Below, piece after piece: positions 19,757-29,260 of a DNA stretch of 54,067 nucleotides. This stretch comes from Sphingomonadales bacterium EhC05. Its GTDB lineage: Bacteria > Pseudomonadota > Alphaproteobacteria > Sphingomonadales > Sphingomonadaceae. Within the stretch, counting starts at the first letter, position 1. The number at the start of each line of letters is the position of its first letter. A program made the translations under genes and the position numbers. The stretch is from positions 1 to 54,067 of the forward strand of contig LXYP01000025.1 of assembly GCA_001650955.1 (NCBI GenBank), read 5' to 3'. The notes beneath the pieces were generated by a model. The model had not been told where the DNA came from, did not search any database, and saw only the letters and a program-made list of their open reading frames with translations.

Positions 19757-21112
19757 ATGGCCGTTTCCGATCATGTAGATTTAGCAACATTTATGGCGGG
19801 CGTGAAAAAGCGCAATGCCGGACAGACTGAATTCATCCAGGCGGTGCAGGAAGTTGCTCAGGATATTTACGAATTTATTGACGACAAAGAGCAATATCAC
19901 AGCGCGCAGATCCTGCGCCGGATTGCCGAGCCGGACCGGGTGGTGTCATTCCGCGTCTGCTGGGAAGATGATAATCACAATATCCGTGTGCAACGCGGTT
20001 ACCGGATTCAGAACAACAATGCGATCGGCCCTTATAAGGGCGGCATTCGTTTCCACCCCAGTGTAACCGAAAGCGTTCTCAAATTTCTGGCCTTTGAACA
20101 GACGTTCAAAAACTCGCTGACCGGCCTGCCGATGGGCGGCGGCAAAGGCGGCGCGAACTTCAATCCAAAAGGCAAATCAGACGCTGAAGTCATGCGTTTC
20201 TGTCAGTCGTTCATGACGGAACTATATCGCCATATTGGTCCGGACACGGATGTTCCTGCCGGTGATATCGGTGTTGGCGGACGCGAAATCGGCTATATGT
20301 TCGGCCAGTACAAGCGGATCACCAATCGCTGGGAAGGCGTGCTGACCGGCAAAGGTATGGAATATGGCGGCTCGCAAATGCGGCCAGAGGCGACCGGTTA
20401 CGGCGCGGTATATTTCATGGAAAATATGCTCAAGCACAAAAAAGACACGATTGAAGGAAAGACCGCGGTCATTTCCGGTTCGGGCAATGTTGCGACCCAT
20501 GCTGCCGAGCAGATCACCAAGCAGGGCGGCAAAGTCTTGACGCTTTCCGACAGCGGCGGGTTCATCCACGATCCCGATGGTATCAGTCAGGAAAAGATCG
20601 ACTGGATCAAGGACCTGAAGAACAATCGTCGTGGCCGGATCAGCGAATATGCCGATGAATTTTCCGGTGCGTCCTTCCACGAAGGCAAACGCCCTTGGAG
20701 CGTAGCCTGTGATCTTGCCTTGCCATGTGCAACGCAGAATGAACTGGACGAAAGCGAAGCCAAGATGCTCGTCGACAATGGCGTGATCGCGGTTTCCGAA
20801 GGCGCGAACATGCCGACCACTTTGGAAGGTGTTCATGTCTTCCATGATGCGAAGATCATGTACGGTCCTGGCAAAGCGGCTAACGCTGGCGGCGTCGCTG
20901 TCTCTGGTCTCGAAATGAGCCAGAATGCGGAGCGGATCAGCTGGAACCACGAGCGGCTTGGCACGATGCTGACCGAGCTGATGGAAGGCATCCACGGCAA
21001 ATGCGTCGAATATGGCGATCAGGGCGATGGCTATGTCGACTATGTGAAGGGCGCGAATATTGCGGGCTTCAAAAAAGTTGCTGATGCGATGCTGGCTTAC
21101 GGCGTCGTCTAA
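19757..21112 (+). CDS. gdhA: NADP-specific glutamate dehydrogenase
   Basis: 451 aa, the length of hexameric bacterial GdhA. It makes glutamate from 2-oxoglutarate, ammonium and NADPH. RGYRIQNNNAIGPYKGGIRFHP, PMGGGKGGANFNPKGKSD (catalytic Lys near 130), PAGDIGVGGREIGYMFGQYK and the Rossmann segment VISGSGNVATHAAEQ are all present. A strong GGGGGGA ribosome binding site precedes the ATG. It splits the usual adk-rpsM junction, and its own promoter is likely in the 129-bp upstream gap. Confidence 0.96.
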   Translation: MAVSDHVDLATFMAGVKKRNAGQTEFIQAVQEVAQDIYEFIDDKEQYHSAQILRRIAEPDRVVSFRVCWEDDNHNIRVQRGYRIQNNNAIGPYKGGIRFHPSVTESVLKFLAFEQTFKNSLTGLPMGGGKGGANFNPKGKSDAEVMRFCQSFMTELYRHIGPDTDVPAGDIGVGGREIGYMFGQYKRITNRWEGVLTGKGMEYGGSQMRPEATGYGAVYFMENMLKHKKDTIEGKTAVISGSGNVATHAAEQITKQGGKVLTLSDSGGFIHDPDGISQEKIDWIKDLKNNRRGRISEYADEFSGASFHEGKRPWSVACDLALPCATQNELDESEAKMLVDNGVIAVSEGANMPTTLEGVHVFHDAKIMYGPGKAANAGGVAVSGLEMSQNAERISWNHERLGTMLTELMEGIHGKCVEYGDQGDGYVDYVKGANIAGFKKVADAMLAYGVV

Positions 21113-21353
21113 ACCCTAAAGATGACAGGCTTTGTAATTTGACAATCTTCGGGGCCGGATGCGTTTTTACATGTTAAATTGAGAAATTTGTCATGTTTTA
21201 AATTCACTTTACGTGTCCGGCCCTAGATAAATTGCTCACGCAGCAGATGCTGCGCGATATGCCATCGATGTGGCGACCATAAGATCTCTTAAAAAATGAG
21301 CGACGACTGCAGGAATATTCGCCCTTGTCGTTTGGATTCGGTCCGGTGGGGCG

Positions 21354-22808
21354 TCAGTGTATCTTGGCGTTGAAGCGAAGCAAGAAGGATGGCGCGCCTG
21401 TGCCGGTATTCGGGGCCATGAACCCAGCCGGGTTCACACGAATATGGGTGACGAGCGGATCCGTTCCATCTCCAATATCCATCGGTTGATAGCCGAAATC
21501 GATTCCATCGGTGGAGAAGGCATAGCAATCACTCATATTCGCAAAGCCGGAGAATGTGCAATTCAAGCCCGTTGGATAAGGGCCTTCCTCAAACTGCACC
21601 GGGCCAGATGCCGGTCCGGCATAGTCCGTGATGACCAAAGCGAGCTCGCCGGGGAGCTCTTCTGTCACGAAGATACTGTCGTGGTTGGGTGAGGTATTGC
21701 CGCCATTTTCGACGGTTATAAGATATTCCACTTCCGCCTTGGGGAGGGCGAAGCCGCTGCCCGTGCCATCGGTGAAGGATATCGTGGTGATCGAGATCGA
21801 GATGGCAGGTTCCAAAAGCGCATGAAAACTGCGTGAAAAAGCAATGATCGATGCAGATTCACCAGTGTGGGCGCGCTCCGTGTCGCGCGACGTATCTTCG
21901 TCCACGGTCAGCCCGATACTATTGCTGTTGAGACTGCACCGGCGGAGCCATCCGCCGTCTCCGCCAATATGGGAATTTTTCTTGGCCACGACGATCGCAT
22001 TGGCGCTGGATTGACCAAAGCCATTGGTGAAACAACCATTGTCCCAGCCGCTGATATTGGTACCGCTGTTGACGGCGCTCCAAGTGACCGAACTGTTGCT
22101 GATGTCGGGGAATGTCCCGCTCTGGCCAGCCGGAAAAGCAACCCAGCCAATTGTCTCGGAAGAGGGTATCGGGCCACCGCTGACCTCACTGCGTTCTAAC
22201 GCCAATGCGAAGCCGCTTATATTGGGATTGTTCAATGTCGCCGTGATGAACGGTTGTGACGTCTGACTGGCCACTGTGCGTGTTTCGCTATTGGCAGTCT
22301 GGAGTTGAGAGATGACGCTGGGCGTTGTGGGCATCGGCAAGGAAAAGGACACCGGGGCCCATCCTTCTGGACCGGCTACGCCACCACCATGTTGTACAAC
22401 CGACACTGGCGTGAGGCCCGCCTCTATGATGCTGCCATCGGGCAGTACATGACGCCCAGGTTCGACTGCCAGATAGTGGATATTTTGTGCGGCATGCGGA
22501 CCATCAAAGCTATCCGATTCGATGACGAGCTCATCAAAGCCGGTCGTGCTGACATTTGTAATCCGTATTGCTGCTGCATCCGCACCATTGTCATCCGAAA
22601 GCGCAACCACCACAGGGACAGTATCAAACGGCTGTTGAAAATTGATCCGGACGGCATTGGGATTGCCGCCATTGGTTGCATGTGCGGTGAAGCTGCCGGC
22701 TTCGATCCGGCCGGCATTTGCCGCAGACCAAGCCATGCCGATGCTCAATGTGCAGAGCATGGACACAAGAAGCGCTAATCGCAGCCTGGCTTTGTATTGT
22801 TTCCACAT
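21354..22808 (-). CDS. Exported H-type-lectin-like / DUF11-like repeat protein
   Basis: 484 aa, with a signal peptide (ALLVSMLCTLSIGMAWSAANA). Residues about 35-135 read as a beta sandwich with FQQPFDTVPVVVALSD and RITNVSTTGFDELVIES, reminiscent of H-type lectin modules. A second related module (PVSFSLPMPTTPSVISQLQTANS) follows to about residue 330. The C-terminal third (ITVENGGNTSPNHDSIFVTEELP) is DUF11-like, an Ig-type fold common in surface proteins. Likely secreted or surface exposed, perhaps glycan binding. It is transcribed against the surrounding r-protein genes, convergent with gdhA. Family assignment is by eye. Confidence 0.7.
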   Translation of the reverse strand: MWKQYKARLRLALLVSMLCTLSIGMAWSAANAGRIEAGSFTAHATNGGNPNAVRINFQQPFDTVPVVVALSDDNGADAAAIRITNVSTTGFDELVIESDSFDGPHAAQNIHYLAVEPGRHVLPDGSIIEAGLTPVSVVQHGGGVAGPEGWAPVSFSLPMPTTPSVISQLQTANSETRTVASQTSQPFITATLNNPNISGFALALERSEVSGGPIPSSETIGWVAFPAGQSGTFPDISNSSVTWSAVNSGTNISGWDNGCFTNGFGQSSANAIVVAKKNSHIGGDGGWLRRCSLNSNSIGLTVDEDTSRDTERAHTGESASIIAFSRSFHALLEPAISISITTISFTDGTGSGFALPKAEVEYLITVENGGNTSPNHDSIFVTEELPGELALVITDYAGPASGPVQFEEGPYPTGLNCTFSGFANMSDCYAFSTDGIDFGYQPMDIGDGTDPLVTHIRVNPAGFMAPNTGTGAPSFLLRFNAKIH

Positions 22809-22842
22809 CCCAATGCCATAGCTATTTCAGGTTAATGAGTTT

Positions 22843-22870
22843 TTGACAGTTGTCTCTTATCGTGTAAAAT
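22843..22870 (+). promoter_or_regulatory. Consensus sigma-70 promoter for rpsM-rpsK-rpoA-rplQ
   Basis: A perfect TTGACA (22843-22848), a 16-bp spacer and TAAAAT (22865-22870), five of six matches to TATAAT, pointing right. Transcription would start near 22877, giving a leader of about 210 nt before rpsM. Since adk is 4 kb away and an opposite-strand gene lies between, the alpha operon needs its own promoter, and this is the best candidate. Confidence 0.75.
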
Positions 22871-23086
22871 CGATGCACAGATGCGAGATGGATGCACGTG
22901 ATTTCACTGCAGACTGCTGTTGACAGCGCTCGTGAGTCCGATTATCTGAAAACTATTCGAAACCCATTATGACCGGCAACGCTTTCGTGGCGTCCGCTGG
23001 TCTTGTGCGTTTTGGGTGTATTTTTAACGACTTAGCGATGAGATAGAGCCCGGCGAATCGGTCTCTGTGGAGCATGGAGAAATATA

Positions 23087-23455
23087 TTGGCACGTATTGC
23101 CGGGGTAAATATCCCAACTAACAAGCGCGTTATTATCGCGTTGACCTATATTCACGGTATCGGACGCACAAAAGCGGCTGAAATTGTCGAAAAATTGAAG
23201 ATTGATCCGGCGCGCCGGGTTCAAGACCTGACCGATCAGGAAGTTTTGCACATTCGCGAAACCATTGATGCGGATCATACGGTTGAAGGTGATTTGCGGC
23301 GTGAAGTTGCAATGAACATCAAGCGTTTGATGGATTTGGCCTGCTATCGCGGTCTGCGTCACCGTAAGGGCCTTCCCGTTCGTGGACAGCGTACGCATAC
23401 CAATGCACGCACCCGCAAAGGCAAGCCCAAGGCGATTGCTGGTAAGAAAAAATAG
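23087..23455 (+). CDS. rpsM: 30S ribosomal protein S13
   Basis: 122 aa. The start is TTG at 23087 (M)[14 protein letters not shown], 6 nt after GGAGA; the family start fits exactly. S13 links the 30S head to 50S bridges. Motifs [13 protein letters not shown] and [28 protein letters not shown] are complete. The rare TTG start in an r-protein gene may set a lower initiation rate. Confidence 0.97.
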   Translation: MARIAGVNIPTNKRVIIALTYIHGIGRTKAAEIVEKLKIDPARRVQDLTDQEVLHIRETIDADHTVEGDLRREVAMNIKRLMDLACYRGLRHRKGLPVRGQRTHTNARTRKGKPKAIAGKKK

Positions 23456-23505
23456 GACTTGTCTTTAGGCAATTATCTTCAAGATATTAGGTAGGAATTC
23501 ATCAC

Positions 23506-23895
23506 ATGGCTCGCGAACCACAACGCGTAAAAAAGAGCGCGCGCAAGAATATTTCGGCAGGCGTCGCGCACGTCAATGCCACTTTTAACAACACGATGGT
23601 CACGATTACCGATGCGCAAGGCAATGCGATCAGCTGGTCTTCAGCGGGTATGATGGGCTTTAAAGGCTCCCGGAAATCCACGCCCTATGCGGCGCAGGTT
23701 GCTGCAGAAGATGCTGGCAAGAAAGCTGCCGACCATGGTGTCCGCACGCTCGAAGTCGAAGTGAAAGGCCCTGGCTCGGGTCGTGAATCGGCTCTTCGTG
23801 CACTTCAGGCAGTTGGTTTCACGATCACCTCCATTCGTGATGTGACACCAATCCCGCATAATGGTGTGCGCCCGTCCAAGCGACGTCGCGTTTAA
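23506..23895 (+). CDS. rpsK: 30S ribosomal protein S11
   Basis: 129 aa, usual length. It forms the 30S platform with S6 and S18. Conserved [18 protein letters not shown] and [16 protein letters not shown] are seen. It lies 50 bp after rpsM and before a perfect 12+12 palindrome. Confidence 0.97.
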   Translation: MAREPQRVKKSARKNISAGVAHVNATFNNTMVTITDAQGNAISWSSAGMMGFKGSRKSTPYAAQVAAEDAGKKAADHGVRTLEVEVKGPGSGRESALRALQAVGFTITSIRDVTPIPHNGVRPSKRRRV

Positions 23896-23909
23896 CCAAT
23901 TTGAGTTTC

Positions 23910-23940
23910 GGAAGTGGCGGGCCCGCCACTTCCATATTTT
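23910..23940 (+). terminator. Perfect hairpin with T-run between rpsK and rpoA
   Basis: GGAAGTGGCGGG (23910-23921) is followed at once by its exact reverse complement (23922-23933), then ATATTTT. This folds as a 10-bp stem with a GGCC loop. It is shaped like an intrinsic terminator but lies inside the alpha operon, so it probably attenuates rpoA-rplQ relative to rpsM-rpsK. Confidence 0.75.
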
Positions 23941-23946
23941 AAATTC

Positions 23947-23972
23947 AGAGTGGTTGGGTCCAAATCCACTCT
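23947..23972 (+). promoter_or_regulatory. Second hairpin in the rpoA leader
   Basis: AGAGTGG (23947-23953) pairs with CCACTCT (23966-23972), with an inner TTGG/CCAA pairing. It ends 22 bp before rpoA, just upstream of its AGGGGAA ribosome binding site, and may tune rpoA translation or transcription. Confidence 0.45.
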
Positions 23973-23994
23973 TTGAAATCACTAGGGGAAGTCC

Positions 23995-25053
23995 ATGACT
24001 GTCAATATGAAGAACTGGCAAGAACTGAAGAAGCCCAATGTCCTTGACATCAAACCCGGCGGAGACCCCAAGCGCACGGCTACATTTGTCGCCGAACCTC
24101 TCGAACGTGGCTTTGGTCTGACCATGGGCAACGCGCTGCGCCGCGTTCTATTGTCTTCGCTTCAGGGTGCCGCTGTGACTTCGATCAAGATCGAAAACGC
24201 GCTCCACGAATTTTCCTCTTTGCCCGGTGTTCGCGAAGATGTGACCGACATCGTCTTGAACATCAAGCAGATCGCGCTCAAAATGGAAAGCGAAGACGCC
24301 AAGCGTCTGCAGCTTTCCGCAACCGGCCCGACGCAAGTCAAGGCGGGCGATATCGCTGTGTCCGGCGATATTGAAATTATGAACCCCGACCTCGTGATCT
24401 GTCATCTGGACGAAGGCGCGTCGTTGAACATGGAACTGACGGTCAACGTTGGCAAAGGCTATGTACCCGCGATTGCTAATCGTCCGGCAGATGCGCCGAT
24501 CGGTCTGATCCCGGTTGACTCGCTCTATTCGCCAGTCCGCCAGGTATCCTACAAGATTGACAATGCCCGTGTCGGTCAGGAACTTGATTTTGATAAGCTG
24601 AACCTCACCATCGAAACCGACGGTACGGTCACGCCGGAAGATGCCATCGCTTATGCGGCGCGCATCCTTCAGGACCAGTTGCAGCTGTTCGTGCATTTCG
24701 AAGAAGCGCTCGATGCGGTATCTTCGCCCATTGGTGTTGCTGCGCAGCAAAGCCAGGCGGAAAGCGATGCCAACCAGCTCAACCGTTACCTTCTCAAGAA
24801 GGTCGACGAACTGGAACTCAGCGTCCGTTCGGCCAATTGCCTCAAGAACGACAATATCATCTATATTGGCGATCTCGTGCAGAAGACCGAAGCAGAAATG
24901 CTGCGCACCCCGAATTTTGGCCGCAAATCCTTGAACGAAATCAAGGAAGTGCTGTCCTCCATGGGCCTGCGTCTCGGCATGGACATCCCTGGATGGCCGC
25001 CTGAAAATATCGAAGAAATGGCCAAGAAGCTCGAACAAGAGCTATTGGGCTAA
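23995..25053 (+). CDS. rpoA: RNA polymerase alpha subunit
   Basis: 352 aa. The N-terminal domain ([31 protein letters not shown]) dimerises and assembles beta and beta'. The C-terminal domain ([48 protein letters not shown]) binds UP elements and activators. Start ATG 23995 follows AGGGGAAG; an ATG four codons in is also possible. It precedes rplQ as usual. No rpsD is present between rpsK and rpoA, in line with other alphaproteobacteria. Confidence 0.98.
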   Translation: MTVNMKNWQELKKPNVLDIKPGGDPKRTATFVAEPLERGFGLTMGNALRRVLLSSLQGAAVTSIKIENALHEFSSLPGVREDVTDIVLNIKQIALKMESEDAKRLQLSATGPTQVKAGDIAVSGDIEIMNPDLVICHLDEGASLNMELTVNVGKGYVPAIANRPADAPIGLIPVDSLYSPVRQVSYKIDNARVGQELDFDKLNLTIETDGTVTPEDAIAYAARILQDQLQLFVHFEEALDAVSSPIGVAAQQSQAESDANQLNRYLLKKVDELELSVRSANCLKNDNIIYIGDLVQKTEAEMLRTPNFGRKSLNEIKEVLSSMGLRLGMDIPGWPPENIEEMAKKLEQELLG

Positions 25054-25132
25054 ACAGGTTTTTGGCGGTGGCCTTTTCACCGCCTGGATCGGGGTACCTC
25101 ATACGGCCTCCATACAAACAGGAGTATAGAAT

Positions 25133-25555
25133 ATGCGTCATAGAATGAAGGGCCGCCGGATGCAGCGGACCGGTGCTCACCGTCAGGCTTTGCTGAAGAA
25201 TCTCTCGGCAGCGCTGCTCAAGCATGAGCAGATCATGACCACTGTGCCGAAAGCCAAAGAATTGCGTCCCTATGTCGAAAAGCTGATCACGCTGGCGAAA
25301 AAAGGTGGCTTGTCCAACCGTCGTCTCGCGCATGCGCGCCTGATGGACGAAGTTCAGGAAAAGAAACTTTTTGAAGTTCTGGCGGCACGTTATGCTGACC
25401 GCAGTGGCGGCTATACACGTATCATCCGTGCCGGCTACCGTGCTTCCGATGCAGCGCCAATGGCGATTATCGAATTGGTCGACCGCGATGAAGATGCGAA
25501 AGGTCAGGACAGTGGCCCGGATCAGAGCGTTGAAGAAGAATTTGCCGAGGCATAA
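25133..25555 (+). CDS. rplQ: 50S ribosomal protein L17
   Basis: 140 aa. It starts [24 protein letters not shown], contains [16 protein letters not shown] and [28 protein letters not shown], with an acidic tail ([11 protein letters not shown]) longer than in E. coli. It lies at the tunnel exit. ACAGGAG precedes the start. It is the last gene of the alpha operon and is followed by a strong terminator. Confidence 0.97.
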   Translation: MRHRMKGRRMQRTGAHRQALLKNLSAALLKHEQIMTTVPKAKELRPYVEKLITLAKKGGLSNRRLAHARLMDEVQEKKLFEVLAARYADRSGGYTRIIRAGYRASDAAPMAIIELVDRDEDAKGQDSGPDQSVEEEFAEA

Positions 25556-25587
25556 TCCGCTTCACCGCAGATACAGTTTCAATTGAT

Positions 25588-25624
25588 AAAAGAGGCGGCG
25601 AGCGATAAGCTTGCCGCCTCTTTT
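25588..25624 (+). terminator. Rho-independent terminator after rplQ
   Basis: AAAAGAGGCGGC type stem (25588-25599 with 25613-25624), extended inward by GAGC/GCTT with one G-U pair around GATAA, and ending in TTTT. It is nearly symmetrical and only 17 nt from the start codon of the next gene. Confidence 0.88.
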
Positions 25625-25641
25625 ACATTGGAGTTCTGTCG

Positions 25642-27795
25642 ATGCGATTTTCTGGATTTGTGACACTCATCTGTGCATCGGCCTTAGCAGCAACGGCGGG
25701 CCTTGCTGTGTCCACATCCGCCCTCGCCAAGGAAGATCCAGTTGTGAAATATCCCGAAACAAAAACCGTCGATGTCGTCGAAGAGCAATTTGGCGAATAT
25801 ATTTCTGATCCTTATCGCTGGCTGGAAAATGATGTGCGTGAAGATGCGGCGGTCGCGGACTGGGTGAAGGCTCAAAATGCCGTCACCAATAGCTATCTGG
25901 AGACACTCGAAGGCCGCGAGATACTCGCGCAGTCGATGGAGACATTGTTTGACTTTGACGATCTCGACACCCCGGTCGCGGCCGGCGGTAAATATTTTTA
26001 CGAACGCAAGAGCGGTGGCCAGAATCAAGCGGTGCTCTACGTCCGCGATGGAGCCGAAGGTGAAGAACGGGTTTTGATCGATCCGGCAGGCTGGTCAGAC
26101 GACGGCGCAACGGCGCTCGCAGGCTGGAAGCCGTCGGGCGATGGCAGCTTGCTGGTATATGCGGTTCAGGACGGCGGTTCGGACTGGCGAACCTTGAAAA
26201 TTCTCGATGTCAGCACCGGTGAGGTCCAGCCGGATACGATCGAATGGGCCAAATTTTCCGATCTCGCGTGGATGCCCAATAATGTCGGCTTCCTCTATTC
26301 GCGTTTTCCGGAACCCGAAGAAGGCGCCGCTTTTCAATCGCTGAACGCGGATCATGCGGTCTATCTCCACATCATTGGCATGGACCAGGCCAAGGATTCC
26401 AAAATCTATGCGACCCCCGATCAGCCCGAACTCAACCATTCCGCAGAATTGACCTCGGACAAGGAATGGGTGGTCATCACGTCATCTTCGGGAACCGACG
26501 AGCGCTATGAAATAACCTTGATCAAGGTCGACGCCCCCAAGCTGGAGACACGCAAGCTGGTGAGCGGATTTGAACATGATTGGCGCCTGATTGATGGGGT
26601 TGGCGACACATTATATTTCGTGACCAACAGCGATGCGCCCCGCTTGCGCGTGGTGAAAACCGATCTCGGCGCAGATAATCCGCAATTTACCGAACTGGTC
26701 GCGGAAAGTGACGCGGTTATCGACGATGCCATGATCGTCAAGGATCAGCTGATCATCAGCTATCTGGTGGATGCCAAAAGCCAACTCTCCACATATGACC
26801 TTGACGGCACGGCGACCGGTACACTCGATCTCCCCGGACTTGGACAGGTCGGCAATCTCAGCGGTTCGATCAAGGGCAGCGAAGGCTTTTTTAGCTTTGA
26901 AAGCTTCAATCGGCCAACGACGGTGTTCCGCTATGACACAAGCGCATCGCCGACGATTTGGGCAGCGCCGTCGCTGCCCTTTGATCCCGCAGCGGTCGAA
27001 GTCACGCAGCGTTTCTATGAAAGCAAGGACGGGACCAAAATCCCGATGTTCCTGGTCCATTTGAAAGGCCAGGATCTTTCGCAAGGCGCACCGACCTTGC
27101 TCTATGGCTATGGCGGGTTCAACATCTCGGTGCTGCCGCAATATAAGCCCGCGTGGATGGCCTGGATCAAAGCCGGCGGCGTCTTTGCGTCAGCCAATCT
27201 TCGCGGTGGCGGAGAATTTGGCAAGTCGTGGCACGATGGTGGTCGCTTGCAGAATAAGCAGAATGTCTTTGATGATTTTATCGCCGCGGGCGAATATCTC
27301 AAACGTGAAAATATCACACCGGAAAATGGCCTTGCGATTGAAGGCCGCTCCAACGGCGGATTGCTGGTTGGTGCGGTGGCCAATCAGCGGCCCGATCTGT
27401 TCGCGGCAGGCCATGCGGCCGTCGGCGTGATGGATATGCTGCGCTTTGACCGTTTCACCGCGGGCCGCTACTGGGTCGATGACTATGGCTATCCGAACAA
27501 GCAGCAGGACTTCAACAATCTTCTCAGCTATTCACCCTATCATAATATCCGGCAAGGGGTCGCATATCCCGCCCTGATCGTGTCTACGGCTGATACCGAT
27601 GATCGGGTCGTTCCGGGGCATAGTTTCAAATATACGGCCCGCTTGCAGGCGATGGATACGGGGGCAAAACCGCATCTCATCCGCATCGAAACCCGCGCCG
27701 GCCATGGCAGCGGCAAGCCGACCGACAAGATTATCGAGGAATATTCAGATATCTATGCGTTCCTTGCGCAGGCAATAGGTCTTGAACTCGACTGA
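25642..27795 (+). CDS. Periplasmic prolyl oligopeptidase (peptidase family S9A)
   Basis: 717 aa with a signal peptide (MRFSGFVTLICASALAATAG...SALA). The N-terminal part and seven-bladed propeller (DPYRWLEND motif near residue 55) gate the active site. Catalytic residues: Ser570 in GRSNGGLL, Asp within DTDDRVVP (651-658), His688 in RAGHGSG. It cleaves short peptides after proline. The ATG follows TTGGAG, which starts only 5 nt beyond the rplQ terminator, so there is no room for a promoter: it is read through from rplQ or started further upstream. It ends with its own stop, followed by an AT-rich gap. Confidence 0.93.
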   Translation: MRFSGFVTLICASALAATAGLAVSTSALAKEDPVVKYPETKTVDVVEEQFGEYISDPYRWLENDVREDAAVADWVKAQNAVTNSYLETLEGREILAQSMETLFDFDDLDTPVAAGGKYFYERKSGGQNQAVLYVRDGAEGEERVLIDPAGWSDDGATALAGWKPSGDGSLLVYAVQDGGSDWRTLKILDVSTGEVQPDTIEWAKFSDLAWMPNNVGFLYSRFPEPEEGAAFQSLNADHAVYLHIIGMDQAKDSKIYATPDQPELNHSAELTSDKEWVVITSSSGTDERYEITLIKVDAPKLETRKLVSGFEHDWRLIDGVGDTLYFVTNSDAPRLRVVKTDLGADNPQFTELVAESDAVIDDAMIVKDQLIISYLVDAKSQLSTYDLDGTATGTLDLPGLGQVGNLSGSIKGSEGFFSFESFNRPTTVFRYDTSASPTIWAAPSLPFDPAAVEVTQRFYESKDGTKIPMFLVHLKGQDLSQGAPTLLYGYGGFNISVLPQYKPAWMAWIKAGGVFASANLRGGGEFGKSWHDGGRLQNKQNVFDDFIAAGEYLKRENITPENGLAIEGRSNGGLLVGAVANQRPDLFAAGHAAVGVMDMLRFDRFTAGRYWVDDYGYPNKQQDFNNLLSYSPYHNIRQGVAYPALIVSTADTDDRVVPGHSFKYTARLQAMDTGAKPHLIRIETRAGHGSGKPTDKIIEEYSDIYAFLAQAIGLELD

Positions 27796-28004
27796 TAGAT
27801 ATATTTTTTTGGCCTGATATCACGCTGTAATAATGTGAATTCAGCCTAAGTATCTGATATATAAATTCTTTAATGTTCATAAAAATAGCCTTTAATATGA
27901 ACGGCGGCTGACAAGCCAGTTCAGTCTTCACTCAATCCGAATCATCTAAAACCATATTCGTAAGCTCGGGAAAAGGTTTCGGGCAGTTCGAAAGGAAAGT
28001 GGAG

Positions 28005-28508
28005 ATGAATACTCTGAAAACAGCAATAGTCGGAACCGCTGCCGCAACTGCGATGGCCGTTTCAGCAACTCCTGCAATGGCCAAAGACCATCGCGACAAG
28101 GGCGTCAGTGCAGGCGAGATCATCGCGGGTGTCGCAGTGATCGGCGCGATAGCAGCTATCGCCAGCTCTGGTAAAAGAGACCGTGGCTATAATGAGGTGA
28201 GCTATCGAGGTGATCAATATAATGGTCGCCAGAATTACCGCGGGAACTATCGCCAGATTGGCAAGCGCAAGGCAATCAACCGCTGCACCCGAGCGGCCGA
28301 GAACAGAGCGACACGTCGGGGTAACGCGACCGTCACGCAAATTCGGAAGGTGAACCGGACCCGTTATGGCTACAAGATCAAGGGCCGTATCGTGGTCGAG
28401 AAAGGCCGCTACGGACGCCATGTCAACAGTGGGAAATTTACCTGCTTTATTGAAGGCAACCGGGTGAGTGATGTCAGATATCGCGGCCTCAACTATGCCG
28501 GTCGTTAA
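28005..28508 (+). CDS. Small secreted/anchored Arg-rich protein, paralogue 1
   Basis: 167 aa from ATG 28005 after AAAGGAAAG; a GTG two codons upstream overlaps that site. Signal peptide (TAIVGTAAATAMAVSATPAMA), then a Gly/Ala hydrophobic helix (GEIIAGVAVIGAIAAIASS, 37-55), an Arg/Tyr-rich linker, and a C-terminal domain with two cysteines (94 and 147) likely to form a disulfide. The same layout and the AI(N)xC..AAE motif occur in the gene at 28622, so the two are paralogues. Function not known; an envelope location is inferred. Confidence 0.75.
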   Translation: MNTLKTAIVGTAAATAMAVSATPAMAKDHRDKGVSAGEIIAGVAVIGAIAAIASSGKRDRGYNEVSYRGDQYNGRQNYRGNYRQIGKRKAINRCTRAAENRATRRGNATVTQIRKVNRTRYGYKIKGRIVVEKGRYGRHVNSGKFTCFIEGNRVSDVRYRGLNYAGR

Positions 28509-28532
28509 AGCCTGAGTATGTTTGAGATAAAT

Positions 28533-28558
28533 GGTTCAGCCTGGTGACAGGCTGGACC
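28533..28558 (+). promoter_or_regulatory. Hairpin between the two secreted paralogues
   Basis: GGTTCAGCCTG (28533-28543) and CAGGCTGGACC (28548-28558) pair with one G-U around a GTGA loop. No T-run follows, so this is an mRNA stem or processing signal rather than a clear terminator. Confidence 0.5.
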
Positions 28559-28621
28559 GCCTAATATTATAAAATTTCCGAGTCAGCGGCATGTGACCGG
28601 GCGACAACAGGGGTATTTGAT

Positions 28622-29260
28622 ATGCGTTATTCAAAGATATTTTCGGCTGTAACAGCTTCTGCAGCCATGATTTTTACCGGCTTTGCGCCAGCGATGGCCG
28701 CGCCGGTCAATCCTGCTATCGCATCACCTTCGCCGATCGAGATCGGACAGTTCAGCTGGAGCGCGGAGACAGAAAAAGCTGAAGGCTGGCGCGGTTATCG
28801 CGGAAAGCGCGGTCATCGGCGGCACCGCAACCGGATTGACGGCGGAGATATATTGGCAGGCATATTGGTGATCGGCGGTATCGCCGCGATTGCCAGCGCG
28901 GCTTCCAAAAATGACCGGGATCGCCGTTACGAGGATCGCGACTATCGCAACAATGACTATCGCTATAATGACTATCGCAATGATGATCGGCGCTATGATG
29001 ATCGGCGCTCGGACAATCGGACTAATCAGGGCAATGGATCGATGGACGTGGCGATCAATGTCTGTTCCAATGCTGCTGAACGCCAGGCCGGGGGGCAAGC
29101 CCGTGTTTCTGGGATTCAATCTGTGGCCCGCGATGGAGCAGGCTGGCGGGTTGAAGGGGAATTGTCCAACGGCAGCGAGCGCACATTTCTTTGCGGTTCG
29201 GCCGATGGCCGAGTTGATTTCGTTCAACTGGGCAATGGCAATGTCGCCTTTGCGAACTAG
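28622..29260 (+). CDS. Small secreted/anchored Arg/Tyr/Asp-repeat protein, paralogue 2
   Basis: 212 aa. Signal peptide ([20 protein letters not shown]), Gly/Ala hydrophobic helix [22 protein letters not shown] (74-95), then a low-complexity linker of five five-residue units ([25 protein letters not shown]), and a C-terminal domain with Cys148 and Cys191. Homologous to the neighbour at 28005. AGGGG lies about 9 nt ahead of the ATG. The stop codon shares CTAG with the stop of the convergent SDR gene. Function unknown. Confidence 0.75.
   Translation: MRYSKIFSAVTASAAMIFTGFAPAMAAPVNPAIASPSPIEIGQFSWSAETEKAEGWRGYRGKRGHRRHRNRIDGGDILAGILVIGGIAAIASAASKNDRDRRYEDRDYRNNDYRYNDYRNDDRRYDDRRSDNRTNQGNGSMDVAINVCSNAAERQAGGQARVSGIQSVARDGAGWRVEGELSNGSERTFLCGSADGRVDFVQLGNGNVAFAN
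28940..29014 (+). repeat. Five 15-bp tandem units coding for DYRxN/D
   Basis: Five in-frame 15-bp units resembling GACTATCGCaaCaAT encode the charged Tyr/Arg/Asp linker of the secreted protein. The last two units have drifted (TAT to CGG). Confidence 0.7.

Noticed and set aside
21152-21223. Terminator between gdhA and the DUF11-like gene
   Set aside because: GGGCCGGA and TCCGGCCC pair, but about 56 nt apart and without a T-run; too weak to call.
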